Below are positions 24,906 to 34,343 of a DNA stretch of 64,000 nt, piece after piece (the stretch's first letter is position 1; each line of letters starts with the position of its first letter). The stretch spans positions 39,242-103,241 of the forward strand of contig PAIP01000075.1 of the NCBI GenBank assembly GCA_002704915.1, read 5' to 3'. This DNA comes from Parvularcula sp. (GTDB lineage Bacteria; Pseudomonadota; Alphaproteobacteria; Caulobacterales; Parvularculaceae). The notes below the pieces were generated by a model. The model was not told the origin of the DNA, searched no databases, and worked only from the letters and a program-made list of their open reading frames with translations. Both the position numbers and the translations under genes were made by a program.

Positions 24906-27320
24906 ATGCCGGGAGCTTTCATTGCCTGGTTCGAGGACGTTCGTCGCGAGGACGTGGCTTTGGTCGGCGGCAAGAACGCTTCGCTGGGCGAAATGGTCCG
25001 CAGCCTTGGCGACCGCGGCGTGCGCGTGCCGCCGGGATTTGCAACCGTCGCCGGCGCTTATTGGCGCTTTCTCGAAGCCAATAGCCTCAACGAGGTCATC
25101 AAAAACCGCCTTGCGGAGTTCAAATCAGGCAAAGCGTCGCTGGCGGAAACAGGCAATGCGATCCGATCGGCGTTTCTCAAGGGGGACTGGCCGGGCGACC
25201 TCGCGAGCGCCGTCGCCGAGGCGTATCACAAGCTTTGCGAACGTATCGGCAACAAGGACGCCGACGTCGCCGTGCGCTCCAGCGCCACGGCGGAAGATTT
25301 GCCGGATGCCAGCTTCGCCGGCCAGCAGGAGACGTTTCTCAATATCCGCGGCGAGGACGAGCTTTTAGCGGCGTGCCGGAAGTGTTTTGCGTCTCTCTTT
25401 ACCGACCGGGCGATCAGCTATCGCGAAGCGAAGGGCTTCGATCACCTGAAGGTCGCCCTGTCGATCGGTGTGCAGCAGATGGTGCGTTCGGACCTTGCCG
25501 GTTCGGGCGTCATGTTCACCATCGACACGGAAACGGGTTTTGATCGCATTGTCCTGATCAACGCCGCCTGGGGGCTTGGCGAAACCGTCGTGCAGGGCCA
25601 AGTCGATCCTGATGAATACCAGGCCTATAAGCCGTTGCTTGCGAATGACGGGTTGAAGCCCGTTCTGCGCAAAAAGCGCGGCGATAAAATCATCAAGATG
25701 GTCTATGCGCGCGGGGGCGAACGTGCGACGCGGACCGTGCCGACATCGCTCGCCGAGCGTGAAGCTTTTGTGCTCGGCGATGAGGAGATATTACAGCTCG
25801 CCCGCTGGGCCTGCGAGATCGAACGCCATTATGGCGTTCCGATGGACATCGAATGGGCGAAAGACGGCCATTCGGGCGAGATGTTCGTCGTTCAGGCGCG
25901 GCCAGAAACAGTGCAGTCCCATGCACAGACGGGCGTCTTCAAAAGCTACGGCATCAAGTCGAAAGGCCGAACGCTGGCGACCGGCCTCAGCATTGGCGGC
26001 GCCGTCGTCAGCGGTAAGGTTTGCCTGATCCGCGATCCGGGCGAGATCGGCCGGTTCGAGGACGGCGCCGTCCTCGTGACGGAAAACACCGATCCCGACT
26101 GGGTTCCAATTATGAAACGCGCGGCGGCGGTCGTCACCGATCACGGCGGGCGCACGTCCCATGCGGCGATCGTCAGCCGCGAGCTTGGCCTGCCGGCGGT
26201 TGTCGGAACAGGCAACGCCACGCGTGTTCTCCATGACGAACAGGAAGTCACCGTTTCCTGCGCGGAAGGCGAGGAAGGGTTTATCTACGAAGGCGTCGCC
26301 GACTTTGACGTCGAGGAGTTAAGCGTTTCCGACATTCCTGCGACCAAGACCCAGGTTATGCTCAATCTCGCCAATCCGGCCGCGGCCTTTCGCTGGTGGC
26401 GGCTGCCTGCCGACGGTGTCGGTTTAGCGCGCATGGAATTCGTGGTGTCGAACCATGTAAAAATCCATCCGATGGCGCTCGCCCATTTCGATGCGTTGAA
26501 GGATGAGGATGTAAAGCGACAGATCGACGAGCTGACGCGGGGCTATGAGACGAAGGCCGATTATTTCGTGGATCAGCTGGCGCTCGGGCTGGCGCGCATC
26601 GCGGCCGCGCTTCATCCTAAACCGGTGATCGTCCGGATGAGCGATTTCAAGACCAACGAATATGCAGGTCTTATCGGCGGCGCGGCGTTCGAACCGAAGG
26701 AGGCCAACCCTATGATCGGTTTCCGTGGCGCGTCGCGTTATTATTCGCCCCGCTATCGCGACGGTTTCGCCCTTGAATGCCGGGCGATCCACCGATTACG
26801 CGACGAAATGGGCTTTGAAAATGTCGTGGCGATGATCCCCTTTTGCCGGTCGGTAAAGGAGGCGGACCGTGTATTGGAGGTTATGGCGCAGAACGGCCTG
26901 AAGCGCGGAGAAAATGGACTTCAGGTCTATGTCATGTGCGAGATTCCCTCGAATGTCATTCTTGCGCAGGCGTTCGCGGAACGCTTCGACGGGTTTTCCA
27001 TCGGCTCGAACGACCTGACGCAGTTAACGCTCGGCGTTGATCGGGATTCGGAAGATCTCGCCGATCTATTTGATGAGCAGGATGCAGCAGTGAAATGGAT
27101 GATCAGGAACGTTATTGCGGAAGCGCACAAAGCGGGCGCGAAAGTCGGTCTGTGCGGTCAGGCGCCCAGCGATCATCCGGAATTTGCGCGCTTCCTGGTC
27201 GAGTGCGGAATCGACTCAATATCTGTCACGCCCGACAGTTTTATCTCCGTCAAGCATCATGTCGCAGACGCTGAGCGAAAGCGCGGGGGGCAACTCCCAA
27301 ACGAAGATAAGAAGAAGTAG
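24906..27320 (+). CDS. ppsA: Phosphoenolpyruvate synthase
   Basis: 804 residues from the ATG at 24906 (GAAGGGAAG just upstream). Order: ATP-grasp N-terminal domain (VGGKNASLGEMV, VRSSATAEDLPDASFAGQQE), the swivelling phosphohistidine domain with catalytic His in DHGGRTSHAAIVSRELGLPA, and a C-terminal PEP/pyruvate TIM barrel (GSNDLTQLTLGVDRDS, GLCGQAPSDHPEF). It converts pyruvate, ATP and water to PEP, AMP and phosphate. The AMP product is notable because an AMP-phosphorylase-like gene lies downstream at 31856. First gene of the carbon module, and separate from nnrS by 95 bp. Confidence 0.95.
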   Translation: MPGAFIAWFEDVRREDVALVGGKNASLGEMVRSLGDRGVRVPPGFATVAGAYWRFLEANSLNEVIKNRLAEFKSGKASLAETGNAIRSAFLKGDWPGDLASAVAEAYHKLCERIGNKDADVAVRSSATAEDLPDASFAGQQETFLNIRGEDELLAACRKCFASLFTDRAISYREAKGFDHLKVALSIGVQQMVRSDLAGSGVMFTIDTETGFDRIVLINAAWGLGETVVQGQVDPDEYQAYKPLLANDGLKPVLRKKRGDKIIKMVYARGGERATRTVPTSLAEREAFVLGDEEILQLARWACEIERHYGVPMDIEWAKDGHSGEMFVVQARPETVQSHAQTGVFKSYGIKSKGRTLATGLSIGGAVVSGKVCLIRDPGEIGRFEDGAVLVTENTDPDWVPIMKRAAAVVTDHGGRTSHAAIVSRELGLPAVVGTGNATRVLHDEQEVTVSCAEGEEGFIYEGVADFDVEELSVSDIPATKTQVMLNLANPAAAFRWWRLPADGVGLARMEFVVSNHVKIHPMALAHFDALKDEDVKRQIDELTRGYETKADYFVDQLALGLARIAAALHPKPVIVRMSDFKTNEYAGLIGGAAFEPKEANPMIGFRGASRYYSPRYRDGFALECRAIHRLRDEMGFENVVAMIPFCRSVKEADRVLEVMAQNGLKRGENGLQVYVMCEIPSNVILAQAFAERFDGFSIGSNDLTQLTLGVDRDSEDLADLFDEQDAAVKWMIRNVIAEAHKAGAKVGLCGQAPSDHPEFARFLVECGIDSISVTPDSFISVKHHVADAERKRGGQLPNEDKKK

Positions 27321-27342
27321 CAACCGGAGGAATTCGCTCCCC

Positions 27343-28353
27343 ATGCGCATAGCGGTTTTTGAAACGGAAGAGCGTGAGGCGCCTGTATTTGAACGCTTCA
27401 AAGCTGGTCACGATTTGCGCCTGATCAGGGAACCACTGCAGGCCGGTAATACGAGCGAATTTTCTGATATCGAAATCGTCTCGACATTTATCTATTCAAA
27501 GCTTGATCGCGGCGTGTTGGAGCGCCTGCCAGCGTTGAAAATGATCGCAACGCGCTCAACGGGGTTCGACCATATCGATACGGCGTATTGTGCGGAACGG
27601 GGCATTCTCGTCTGTAACGTCCCGACCTATGGCGAAAACACCGTCGCCGAACATGTTTTTGCGCTATTGCTGGCTTTAAGTCACCGGCTGATCGAGGCCG
27701 TGGAGCGCGTGCGCATGGGCCCTTTTTCGCCGGAGGGTCTGCGCGGTTTCGATCTGGAAGGAAAGACACTGGGCGTCGTCGGAACCGGCAATATCGGACG
27801 TCATGTCATCCGCATTGCGAGCGGGTTCGGGATGAAGGTTATCGCCTTCGACATTGCGCCGGATGACGCCTTCGCTGCGGCGCACGGTTTTGCTTATGTC
27901 GACCTTAACGAACTTCTTTCGAGGTCGGACGTGATCACCTTGCATGTGCCGGCCACTCCGGAAACGCGCCATCTTCTGTCCGCTGACGCATTTGCGCAGA
28001 TGAAGGATGGCGTGGTTGTCATTAATACGGCGCGCGGCGATGTCATCGAAACCCGTGCGCTGATCCAGGCGCTGACGAGCGGAAAGGTCGCTGCAGCCGG
28101 CCTCGACGTTCTGCCAGATGAGCCGCTCATTCGCGAGGAAGCGGAGCTGATTTGTCCGATATATTGCGACCGTCATGATCTGCGCAATCTCGTGGCGGAT
28201 CATATCCTCATGCGCATGCGCAACGTGATTATCACCCCGCACTCGGCGTTCAATACGAATGAGGCCGTCGCGCGCATTGTCGAAACGACGGTCGAGAATA
28301 TAGAGGCGTTTATTGATGGCGAACCGCAGAATATTGTCGCCGGAGCCGTGTGA
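27343..28353 (+). CDS. D-isomer-specific 2-hydroxyacid dehydrogenase (D-lactate dehydrogenase-like)
   Basis: 336 residues. The N-terminus MRIAVFETEEREAPVFERF and the NAD-binding VVGTGNIGRHVIRIASGFGM (GxGxxG) are followed by the catalytic Arg region (INTARGDVI), a Glu-containing DVLPDEP segment and a His in ITPHSAFNT. This fits a D-lactate dehydrogenase, interconverting pyruvate and D-lactate with NADH, or a related 2-ketoacid reductase. GGAGG lies 12 nt before the ATG. Placed 22 bp after ppsA on the same strand, so both enzymes draw on pyruvate. The exact substrate cannot be read from sequence. Confidence 0.85.
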   Translation: MRIAVFETEEREAPVFERFKAGHDLRLIREPLQAGNTSEFSDIEIVSTFIYSKLDRGVLERLPALKMIATRSTGFDHIDTAYCAERGILVCNVPTYGENTVAEHVFALLLALSHRLIEAVERVRMGPFSPEGLRGFDLEGKTLGVVGTGNIGRHVIRIASGFGMKVIAFDIAPDDAFAAAHGFAYVDLNELLSRSDVITLHVPATPETRHLLSADAFAQMKDGVVVINTARGDVIETRALIQALTSGKVAAAGLDVLPDEPLIREEAELICPIYCDRHDLRNLVADHILMRMRNVIITPHSAFNTNEAVARIVETTVENIEAFIDGEPQNIVAGAV

Positions 28354-28385
28354 CAGGCGTAAGTGTTTGAAAGTGAGGCAGCGAG

Positions 28386-29426
28386 ATGCTCGATAGGAAG
28401 GTGAAGGTCGCCATTGCCGGGTATGGCGTCATTGGCAAACGGGTCGCAGCTGCGACTGTGCTGCAGGATGATATGGAGCTGGTTGGCGTTGCTGATGTCG
28501 CCAGCGACTGGCGGCTTCGCGCAGCGCAGCAGAAAGGCGTTCGCGTGTTCTCAGCTATTGACGCGCAAGCCGATGCGATGCGGCAAGCGGGTATTGAGAT
28601 CGCGGGAAATTTGAACGATCTATTGGATGATGCGGACATCGTTGTCGATTGTACGCCGAAGCGAGTGGCTGCGAAAAACGTTCCCCTCTACAAGGAGCGA
28701 AAGCTCAAATTTATCGTTCAGGGCGGCGAAGCGCATCAAGTCGCGGGTCATTCCTTTGTCGCGGAAGCAACCTATGAAAGCGCATTCGGCAAAGACGCCA
28801 CTCGGGTCGTTTCGTGCAATACGACCTCAATCGTTCGGACTTTGAGCGCCCTCAAGCGCGCAGGGCTTCTCAAGCGGGCGCGTGGAACGCTGTTGCGTCG
28901 GGCCACTGACCCCTGGGAAAGTCATGAGGGCGGCATCATGAATACGCTCGTTCCTGAAAAACACATTCCAAGTCATCAGGGCCCCGATGCGCAGAGCGTC
29001 GATCCGGAACTCGATGTCGTGACAATGGCGGTCAAAGTTCCGGAGACGCTCGCGCACCTTCATTTCTGGAATGTGGAATTGTCGCGTGCGGCGGAAAGGG
29101 AAGAAATATTGGCCGCTTTCCGCTCGTCGTCACGCATTTCCTTGATTAAGATGGAGGATGGATTGTCGGCGTTGAACTCCGTCAAGGAACTCATGGCTGA
29201 CCTCGGGCGGCCTCACGACAATCTATACGAAGTCGCCCTTTGGGAGGATCTTGTAACCGTTCAGGGAACTGAGGTCTTTTACGCCTATATGGTCGATAAC
29301 CAGGCCATCGTCATCCCGGAGACGATCGATGCGATCAGGGCGCTGACAGGAAGCGAACGCGACGGCGCCGCGTCCATCGCCAAAACGAATGCTTCGCTTG
29401 GTATCGGAGACGGATTCTACCGATAA
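28386..29426 (+). CDS. Type II (archaeal-type) glyceraldehyde-3-phosphate dehydrogenase
   Basis: 346 residues. NAD(P)-binding GYGVIGKRVA at the N-terminus, a DIVVDCTPK segment, the nucleophile Cys144 in VVSCNTTSIVRTL and HIPSHQGPDAQSVDPEL near the C-terminal half place it in the archaeal phosphorylating GAPDH family rather than the common bacterial GapA. Archaeal enzymes use NAD or NADP and form 1,3-bisphosphoglycerate. In proteobacteria this type is a sporadic, probably transferred gene. It shares direction with ppsA and the hydroxyacid dehydrogenase and is probably in their operon (32-bp gap). Confidence 0.9.
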   Translation: MLDRKVKVAIAGYGVIGKRVAAATVLQDDMELVGVADVASDWRLRAAQQKGVRVFSAIDAQADAMRQAGIEIAGNLNDLLDDADIVVDCTPKRVAAKNVPLYKERKLKFIVQGGEAHQVAGHSFVAEATYESAFGKDATRVVSCNTTSIVRTLSALKRAGLLKRARGTLLRRATDPWESHEGGIMNTLVPEKHIPSHQGPDAQSVDPELDVVTMAVKVPETLAHLHFWNVELSRAAEREEILAAFRSSSRISLIKMEDGLSALNSVKELMADLGRPHDNLYEVALWEDLVTVQGTEVFYAYMVDNQAIVIPETIDAIRALTGSERDGAASIAKTNASLGIGDGFYR

Positions 29427-29514
29427 TCGAGGCGTGTTATATGCGGGGTGTAAAATCATATTTTGGTAGAGCGTATCATCCATGGAATGCTAAACTCAGG
29501 GCTCAGGTTTGATC

Positions 29515-30000
29515 ATGGCCGCAAGAATTCTAAGAGTTCAGATTATCTCGTTCGTCACGTTCTTGGCTATTGCCGGCGGCTTCCCGCTGGCGTCTGCAAA
29601 GGGTCAGAAGGCGGAATTAGACCCACATGCCGATAGACCGATGAATTTGACCATACATTGTTATGTGCCAATGGGAGAAGGCTTGATCACGGCCGTTAAC
29701 AGCCTTGAGTCCAAGGTGGGCATCTCGCACAAGCCGGATCATTCAATCGGATTTGATGAGATGAATATGTCGTTCGGAGTTTCAAAGCGCATCGATCTTT
29801 CCGCTTTCGCTGTCGGCGAGCGGGTTCATTTCCTGCTGAAGTTGGAAAGAGGCAAGGAGGATTATATTGCGGTGCTGTGTTCCTTCGATAGCGATAAAGA
29901 CGCTTACAAGTCTTGCATGAAGGAATTTCATGATGAGGCAATGCGGATTGCGGCGGCGACGATCGAAGAATGCACGATGGACGACATGGAGTCGCCGTAA
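29515..30000 (+). CDS. CusF-like periplasmic copper-binding protein, paralogue 1
   Basis: 161 residues with a signal peptide (ISFVTFLAIAGGFPLASA). The core EGLITAVNSLESKVGISHKP then GFDEMNMSFGV then LSAFAVGERVHFLLK follows the CusF small beta-barrel. Cu(I)-type ligands His72, Met83 and Met85 are in place, but the Trp usual in CusF is Phe80. A Cys-bearing extension (IHC, LCSF, SCM, EECTMDDMES) is shared with the paralogue at 41666-42208 and is not part of classical CusF. An in-frame TTG two codons upstream was not chosen. Likely binds copper in the periplasm; sits oddly inside a carbon-metabolism block. Confidence 0.7.
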   Translation: MAARILRVQIISFVTFLAIAGGFPLASAKGQKAELDPHADRPMNLTIHCYVPMGEGLITAVNSLESKVGISHKPDHSIGFDEMNMSFGVSKRIDLSAFAVGERVHFLLKLERGKEDYIAVLCSFDSDKDAYKSCMKEFHDEAMRIAAATIEECTMDDMESP

Positions 30001-30449
30001 ACTCCTAATAGTTAAAAATTGGCGTCACTATCAAATAATTCTCGCTTTCTATGGTAGTGTGGCAGCTTCGTGGCTGTGATAATCATTTGTGGGTTGAGCT
30101 GGCGATTGCGCAATATTACGCGCCTCAGCCCTCTAATTGAATGGCGGCATAGTTGAAAAGCACCACCACCAATACCGCTTCACGCCACTGAGCAAATTCT
30201 TATGTATATCTAGTTCTTGAAAGCGCGATAACAAGTAGCTCAAAAAGAGAACGTAATATGCCCGAACACCAAGCACATGGTCGGGAAAGTATTTTGGCTT
30301 TCCAGAAGTCTGAGTGATTGCATTGCGGTGAGCGTATATAGGCATGATCCTGAGGCGTTTGGGGGTTAACTGCCCTTAAAACCTCACATAGAGCGTTGGC
30401 GAGTGCTTGACTGCGCGCTTCTTGGTTTGAACACGGAAGGTAGCTAATT
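30001..30449. other. AT-richer gap without supported gene
   Basis: About 450 bp of lower GC than its surroundings. Short open frames on the minus strand carry no recognisable domain and lack ribosome-binding sites. No hairpin with a T-run is apparent. It may hold promoters for 30450 onward or a decayed insertion. Nothing firmer can be said. Confidence 0.5.
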
Positions 30450-31814
30450 ATGGCACGAGCGATCACTTTTCTCGGTGGAACTGGGACCGTCACTGGATCG
30501 AAGTACCTTGTCCAAGTCAACGACGAGCGCATTCTTGTGGATTGCGGCCTCTTTCAGGGATTCAAGCAATTGCGATTAAAGAACTGGGCTCCGCTTCCGG
30601 TTGCCCCAGCGACTATCAACGCAGTCATACTGACCCACGCACATCTTGATCACTCCGGCTACATTCCGCTCTTAGTCCGAAATGGTTTTAAGGGACCGAT
30701 TTATACGACATCTGCGACACGAGATTTCTGTTCGATATTGCTGCCAGACAGCGGTCACTTACAGGAACGAGACGCAGAATTTGCAAATAAGCACGGCTTC
30801 TCGAAGCATCGTCCTGCACGCCCGCTATATACGCAACGAGACGCCGAGACCAGCCTTGAGAATTTCAATTCTGTGCAGTTTGAGGAAGATGTCGATGTTT
30901 CGCCGGAGGTGACTGCGCGATTTCGTCCCGCCGGCCACATTCTCGGCGCTGCGACCGTACAACTGACAATAGGCGGAAACGATGTTGTCTTTTCAGGTGA
31001 CCTAGGGCCTCCAAACTCCGCGACGATGCTGGATCCGGCACCGGTTCTCCATACGGACTATTTGGTAGTCGAGTCGACCTACGGTGATAGAATCCACGAA
31101 AAAGAAGACCCTGAAAATAAGTTGGCGGATATAGTCAATCGAACCGCCGCCCGTGGCGGGACGGTACTTATCCCGGCTTTCGCTGTTGGGCGCGCGCAAA
31201 CAATATTGTTTCATCTTGATCGCTTGAAGCGATCAAATCGAATTCCCGATCTGCCGATATATCTCGACAGTCCAATGGCAATCGACGCAAGCGAGATCTT
31301 TTGCGAGCACCTTAATGACCATCGGTTGACGGCAGAACAGTGCCGGACCTCATGCGGCGTTGCCGAATATGTCCGCGAGGCGGAACAATCGAAGACGCTC
31401 GATGCGAACAAAATGCCAAAAATCATTATCTCGGCGAGCGGCATGGCGACCGGCGGCAGAATCTTACATCACCTCAAATACTATGCGCCGGACGAACGCA
31501 ATGCGCTGGTGTTTACAGGCTTTCAGGCCGGGGGAACCCGGGGTGCGGCGATTGTCGGCGGCGCCGAGGCGGTCAAAATTCATGGCGCCTACGTGAAGAT
31601 TCGCGCGGAAGTACATAATCTTCATATGTTGTCCGCTCATGCGGACGCGGACCAGATTCTAGGTTGGTTAAAAAATTTCCAGTCTCCGCCGCGCCGGACA
31701 TTCGTCACCCACGGTGAGCCTGCTGCGTCGGACGCCTTGCGTCAGCGCATCGTCGAAGAGCTCGGCTGGGACTGCACTGTGCCGGCAATCAACGACGAAT
31801 ATGATATCGCGTAG
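30450..31814 (+). CDS. Metallo-beta-lactamase/beta-CASP RNA-processing nuclease family
   Basis: 454 residues. Metal-binding motif THAHLDHSG (His63, His65, Asp67, His68) in a metallo-beta-lactamase fold is followed by a GHILGAATVQL histidine, FSGDLG and a beta-CASP domain with VLIPAFAVGRAQTILF and IISASGMATGGRILHHL. A late H-A-D and FVTHGEP motif completes it. Bacterial members are CPSF73-like endo/exoribonucleases, often found near phosphoketolase, PHB or stress genes. It is the first gene of a run with the AMP-phosphorylase and PRPP-synthetase genes (41-bp gap). Confidence 0.9.
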   Translation: MARAITFLGGTGTVTGSKYLVQVNDERILVDCGLFQGFKQLRLKNWAPLPVAPATINAVILTHAHLDHSGYIPLLVRNGFKGPIYTTSATRDFCSILLPDSGHLQERDAEFANKHGFSKHRPARPLYTQRDAETSLENFNSVQFEEDVDVSPEVTARFRPAGHILGAATVQLTIGGNDVVFSGDLGPPNSATMLDPAPVLHTDYLVVESTYGDRIHEKEDPENKLADIVNRTAARGGTVLIPAFAVGRAQTILFHLDRLKRSNRIPDLPIYLDSPMAIDASEIFCEHLNDHRLTAEQCRTSCGVAEYVREAEQSKTLDANKMPKIIISASGMATGGRILHHLKYYAPDERNALVFTGFQAGGTRGAAIVGGAEAVKIHGAYVKIRAEVHNLHMLSAHADADQILGWLKNFQSPPRRTFVTHGEPAASDALRQRIVEELGWDCTVPAINDEYDIA

Positions 31815-31855
31815 CGGTCGGCCGGTTCAATGGAAGAAAATCAAGGGCGGGACGA

Positions 31856-33364
31856 ATGACAATTGAAGCATCCAATGTTCTGCGCGCCAAGCGCCTAGGG
31901 ATCGACACGCACCAGGAAGCCGTCATCTATATGCGCCGCGACTGTCATGTTTGCCGCGCCGAAGGATTTTCGGCCCAAGCCAGAATTCGAGTGGCGAGCG
32001 GCGCTTCGTTTGTGATCGCAACGGTCAATTTGATCACCGGAGAACTTCTGGCCTCCGGAGAGGCTGGACTGTCCGAAGCGGCGTGGCGACGTCTGGAGTG
32101 CGAGGAGGGCGCATCGTTGCGCGTTTCGCATGCGCGCCCGCTCGACTCTTTGAGCGACGTTCGCGCCAAGGTCTACGGGCGGCAATTTGAAAACTCGGCC
32201 ATTAGCAGCATTATGCGTGACATTGTCGAAGGCCGCTATTCCGACATTCACCTGTCGTCTTTCATTACCGCCTGCGCGGCGCGTGGCTTGAACGAACGAG
32301 AAGTCATCCACCTGACGCGCGCTATGGTCGCAGCGGGGGAACGTCTTGATTGGGGCACCCCCTTAATCGTCGATAAACACTGCGTTGGCGGCCTTCCAGG
32401 CAATCGGACGACGCCGATCGTCGTTGCGATCGCCGCCGCTTGCGGCCTCACCATGCCGAAAACGTCGTCTCGCGCGATCACCTCGCCGGCCGGCACGGCT
32501 GACACGATGGAAACGCTTGCGCCTGTCGACCTTGATCTGAACGCGATGCGGCGGGTTGTGGAAAAGGAAGGCGGTTGCATCGTCTGGGGAGGGGCGGTCG
32601 ATTTAAGCCCGGCGGACGATACGCTTATCCGCGTTGAGCGTGCGCTCGACATTGACAGCGAGGGCCAGCTTGTAGCCTCCGTTCTGTCGAAAAAAGCGGC
32701 GGCGGGCGCGACGCATCTGGTTATTGATATGCCCGTAGGCCTGACGGCAAAGGTGAGAACGGATGGTGACGCGGTTTCTCTGAAGACAAGTCTATTGAAG
32801 ACGGCTGAAGCTCTTGCTGTCAAAACACGTGTTATCCAAACCGACGGTCGTCAACCTGTGGGGCGCGGGATTGGGCCGTCGCTTGAGGCGCAGGATGTCC
32901 TGAAGGTGCTCCGCCGGGATGCGGAAGCGCCTGAGGATTTGCGGCGACGGGCGGTCGCGCTTGCAGGCGCCTTGCTGGAGCTTAGCGGCGTTGTAGCTGA
33001 AGGCGAAGGTGAATCGGCCGCAGCTGCGGTGATTGCCGATGGCCGCGCCTGGGCGAAGTTCCAGGCGATTTGCGACGCCCAGGGTGGCATGCGCGAGCCT
33101 CCGCAGTCTGCCTATCAACATCCGATTCTCGCCGATCATGGAGGATTGATCGAGGCGATTGACAACCGGCGCCTGGCGAAGGCCGCGAAACTTGCAGGCG
33201 CGCCGGATGCCAAAGCGGCGGGGCTTGAACTCCACGGCTTTCTCGGCCAGCGCGTCGAAACATCAGAGCCTCTTTTTACTCTGCATGCGGAAACACGGGG
33301 CGAAATAGACTACGCACTAGAATATTTGGATAGTCACCCGCCGATTTTCGAAATTGAGGCTTAA
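31856..33364 (+). CDS. AMP phosphorylase-like / thymidine phosphorylase family enzyme
   Basis: 502 residues, the length of archaeal AMP phosphorylase and about 60 more than bacterial thymidine phosphorylase. The extra length is an N-terminal domain (first ~85 residues) absent from DeoA. The catalytic body carries KHCVGGLPGNRTTPIVVAIAAACG (phosphate binding) and TSSRAITSPAGTADTMETLA, which match the family. The archaeal enzyme turns AMP and phosphate into adenine and ribose-1,5-bisphosphate. In archaea that product goes to an isomerase and RuBisCO; neither is in this window. The next gene, a PRPP synthetase, starts 2 bp after the stop, hinting at an interchange of ribose phosphates and nucleotides. 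Nucleoside specificity is not proven. Confidence 0.8.
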   Translation: MTIEASNVLRAKRLGIDTHQEAVIYMRRDCHVCRAEGFSAQARIRVASGASFVIATVNLITGELLASGEAGLSEAAWRRLECEEGASLRVSHARPLDSLSDVRAKVYGRQFENSAISSIMRDIVEGRYSDIHLSSFITACAARGLNEREVIHLTRAMVAAGERLDWGTPLIVDKHCVGGLPGNRTTPIVVAIAAACGLTMPKTSSRAITSPAGTADTMETLAPVDLDLNAMRRVVEKEGGCIVWGGAVDLSPADDTLIRVERALDIDSEGQLVASVLSKKAAAGATHLVIDMPVGLTAKVRTDGDAVSLKTSLLKTAEALAVKTRVIQTDGRQPVGRGIGPSLEAQDVLKVLRRDAEAPEDLRRRAVALAGALLELSGVVAEGEGESAAAAVIADGRAWAKFQAICDAQGGMREPPQSAYQHPILADHGGLIEAIDNRRLAKAAKLAGAPDAKAAGLELHGFLGQRVETSEPLFTLHAETRGEIDYALEYLDSHPPIFEIEA

Positions 33365-33366
33365 CC

Positions 33367-34257
33367 ATGCGCCCTCTTCTTTTTTCATTGTTCAGTCACG
33401 AGGAAATTGCGGCGCCACTCACTGAAATGCTTCGCGGCGATCTGGGAACAATTAATATACGGCGTTTTCCTGATGGCGAAAGTTATGTCCGTTATGAGAC
33501 AAGTGTAGAGGATCGCGACGTACTCCTGGTTTGTACGCTTGACCGCCCGGACGAGAAATTTCTACCATTGATATTCGCCGCTGCGGCGGCGCGCGAAAAC
33601 GGCGCGAAGACAGTAGGGCTTGTGGCTCCCTATCTTGCCTATATGCGGCAGGACCAGCGCTTTCAGACGGGAGAGGGCGTGACTGCTAAACATTTTGCTG
33701 CTGCGCTTAGCCCCTGGATTGACTGGCTCGTCACAATCGATCCGCATCTTCATCGTATTACTGCATTATCAGACGTTTATTCTATTCCCGCCGTGGCTGC
33801 GCATGCTGCGCCGACGGTTTCAGCCTGGATCAAGCAGCATGTCGTAAACCCGGTGCTGGTTGGTCCAGACAGCGAGAGCGAACAGTGGGTCTCGGATACG
33901 GCAAACGGCGCCGGCGCGCCTTATCTTATACTTGAGAAGACGCGGCGCGGAGATCGCGATGTCGCGGTGAGCGTACCGCAGGTGGAGCAATGGCGCGCGC
34001 ACACGCCGGTCCTTGTCGACGATATCATTTCAACCGCGCGCACGATGATCGAAACCGTCGGACACCTGAAAAAAGCAAGCATGTCAGCTCCGGTTTGCAT
34101 TGGCGTTCACGCTGTCTTTGCGGGCACAGCGTATCATGACCTTTTGGCCGCTGGCGCAGGACGGATCGTCACGACAAACACTATACCGCATGAAAGCAAC
34201 GTGCTTGATGTGAGCTCATTGCTTGCCGAATGCGTGCGATTCCAATTGAGGGCGTAA
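33367..34257 (+). CDS. prs: Ribose-phosphate pyrophosphokinase (PRPP synthetase)
   Basis: 296 residues, slightly shorter than housekeeping Prs. It keeps the RRFPDGESYVRY start segment, the ATP/ribose-phosphate loop in PYLAYMRQDQRFQTGEGV, DPHLHRI, and the PRPP-binding loop VLVDDIISTARTM. It makes PRPP from ribose-5-phosphate and ATP. The shortened, divergent form and its tight coupling (2-bp spacing, GAGG within the upstream gene end) to the AMP-phosphorylase gene suggest a specialised rather than the primary copy. Converges with the alpha/beta hydrolase gene. Confidence 0.88.
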   Translation: MRPLLFSLFSHEEIAAPLTEMLRGDLGTINIRRFPDGESYVRYETSVEDRDVLLVCTLDRPDEKFLPLIFAAAAARENGAKTVGLVAPYLAYMRQDQRFQTGEGVTAKHFAAALSPWIDWLVTIDPHLHRITALSDVYSIPAVAAHAAPTVSAWIKQHVVNPVLVGPDSESEQWVSDTANGAGAPYLILEKTRRGDRDVAVSVPQVEQWRAHTPVLVDDIISTARTMIETVGHLKKASMSAPVCIGVHAVFAGTAYHDLLAAGAGRIVTTNTIPHESNVLDVSSLLAECVRFQLRA

Positions 34258-34343
34258 CCAGGCGCTGGTCACCGGCTCGGCAATCTTTCACGGCGACGGA
34301 AAGCTTCTTGAAGACAAATTCGCCGTTGCTATGTCGTTTTGAT

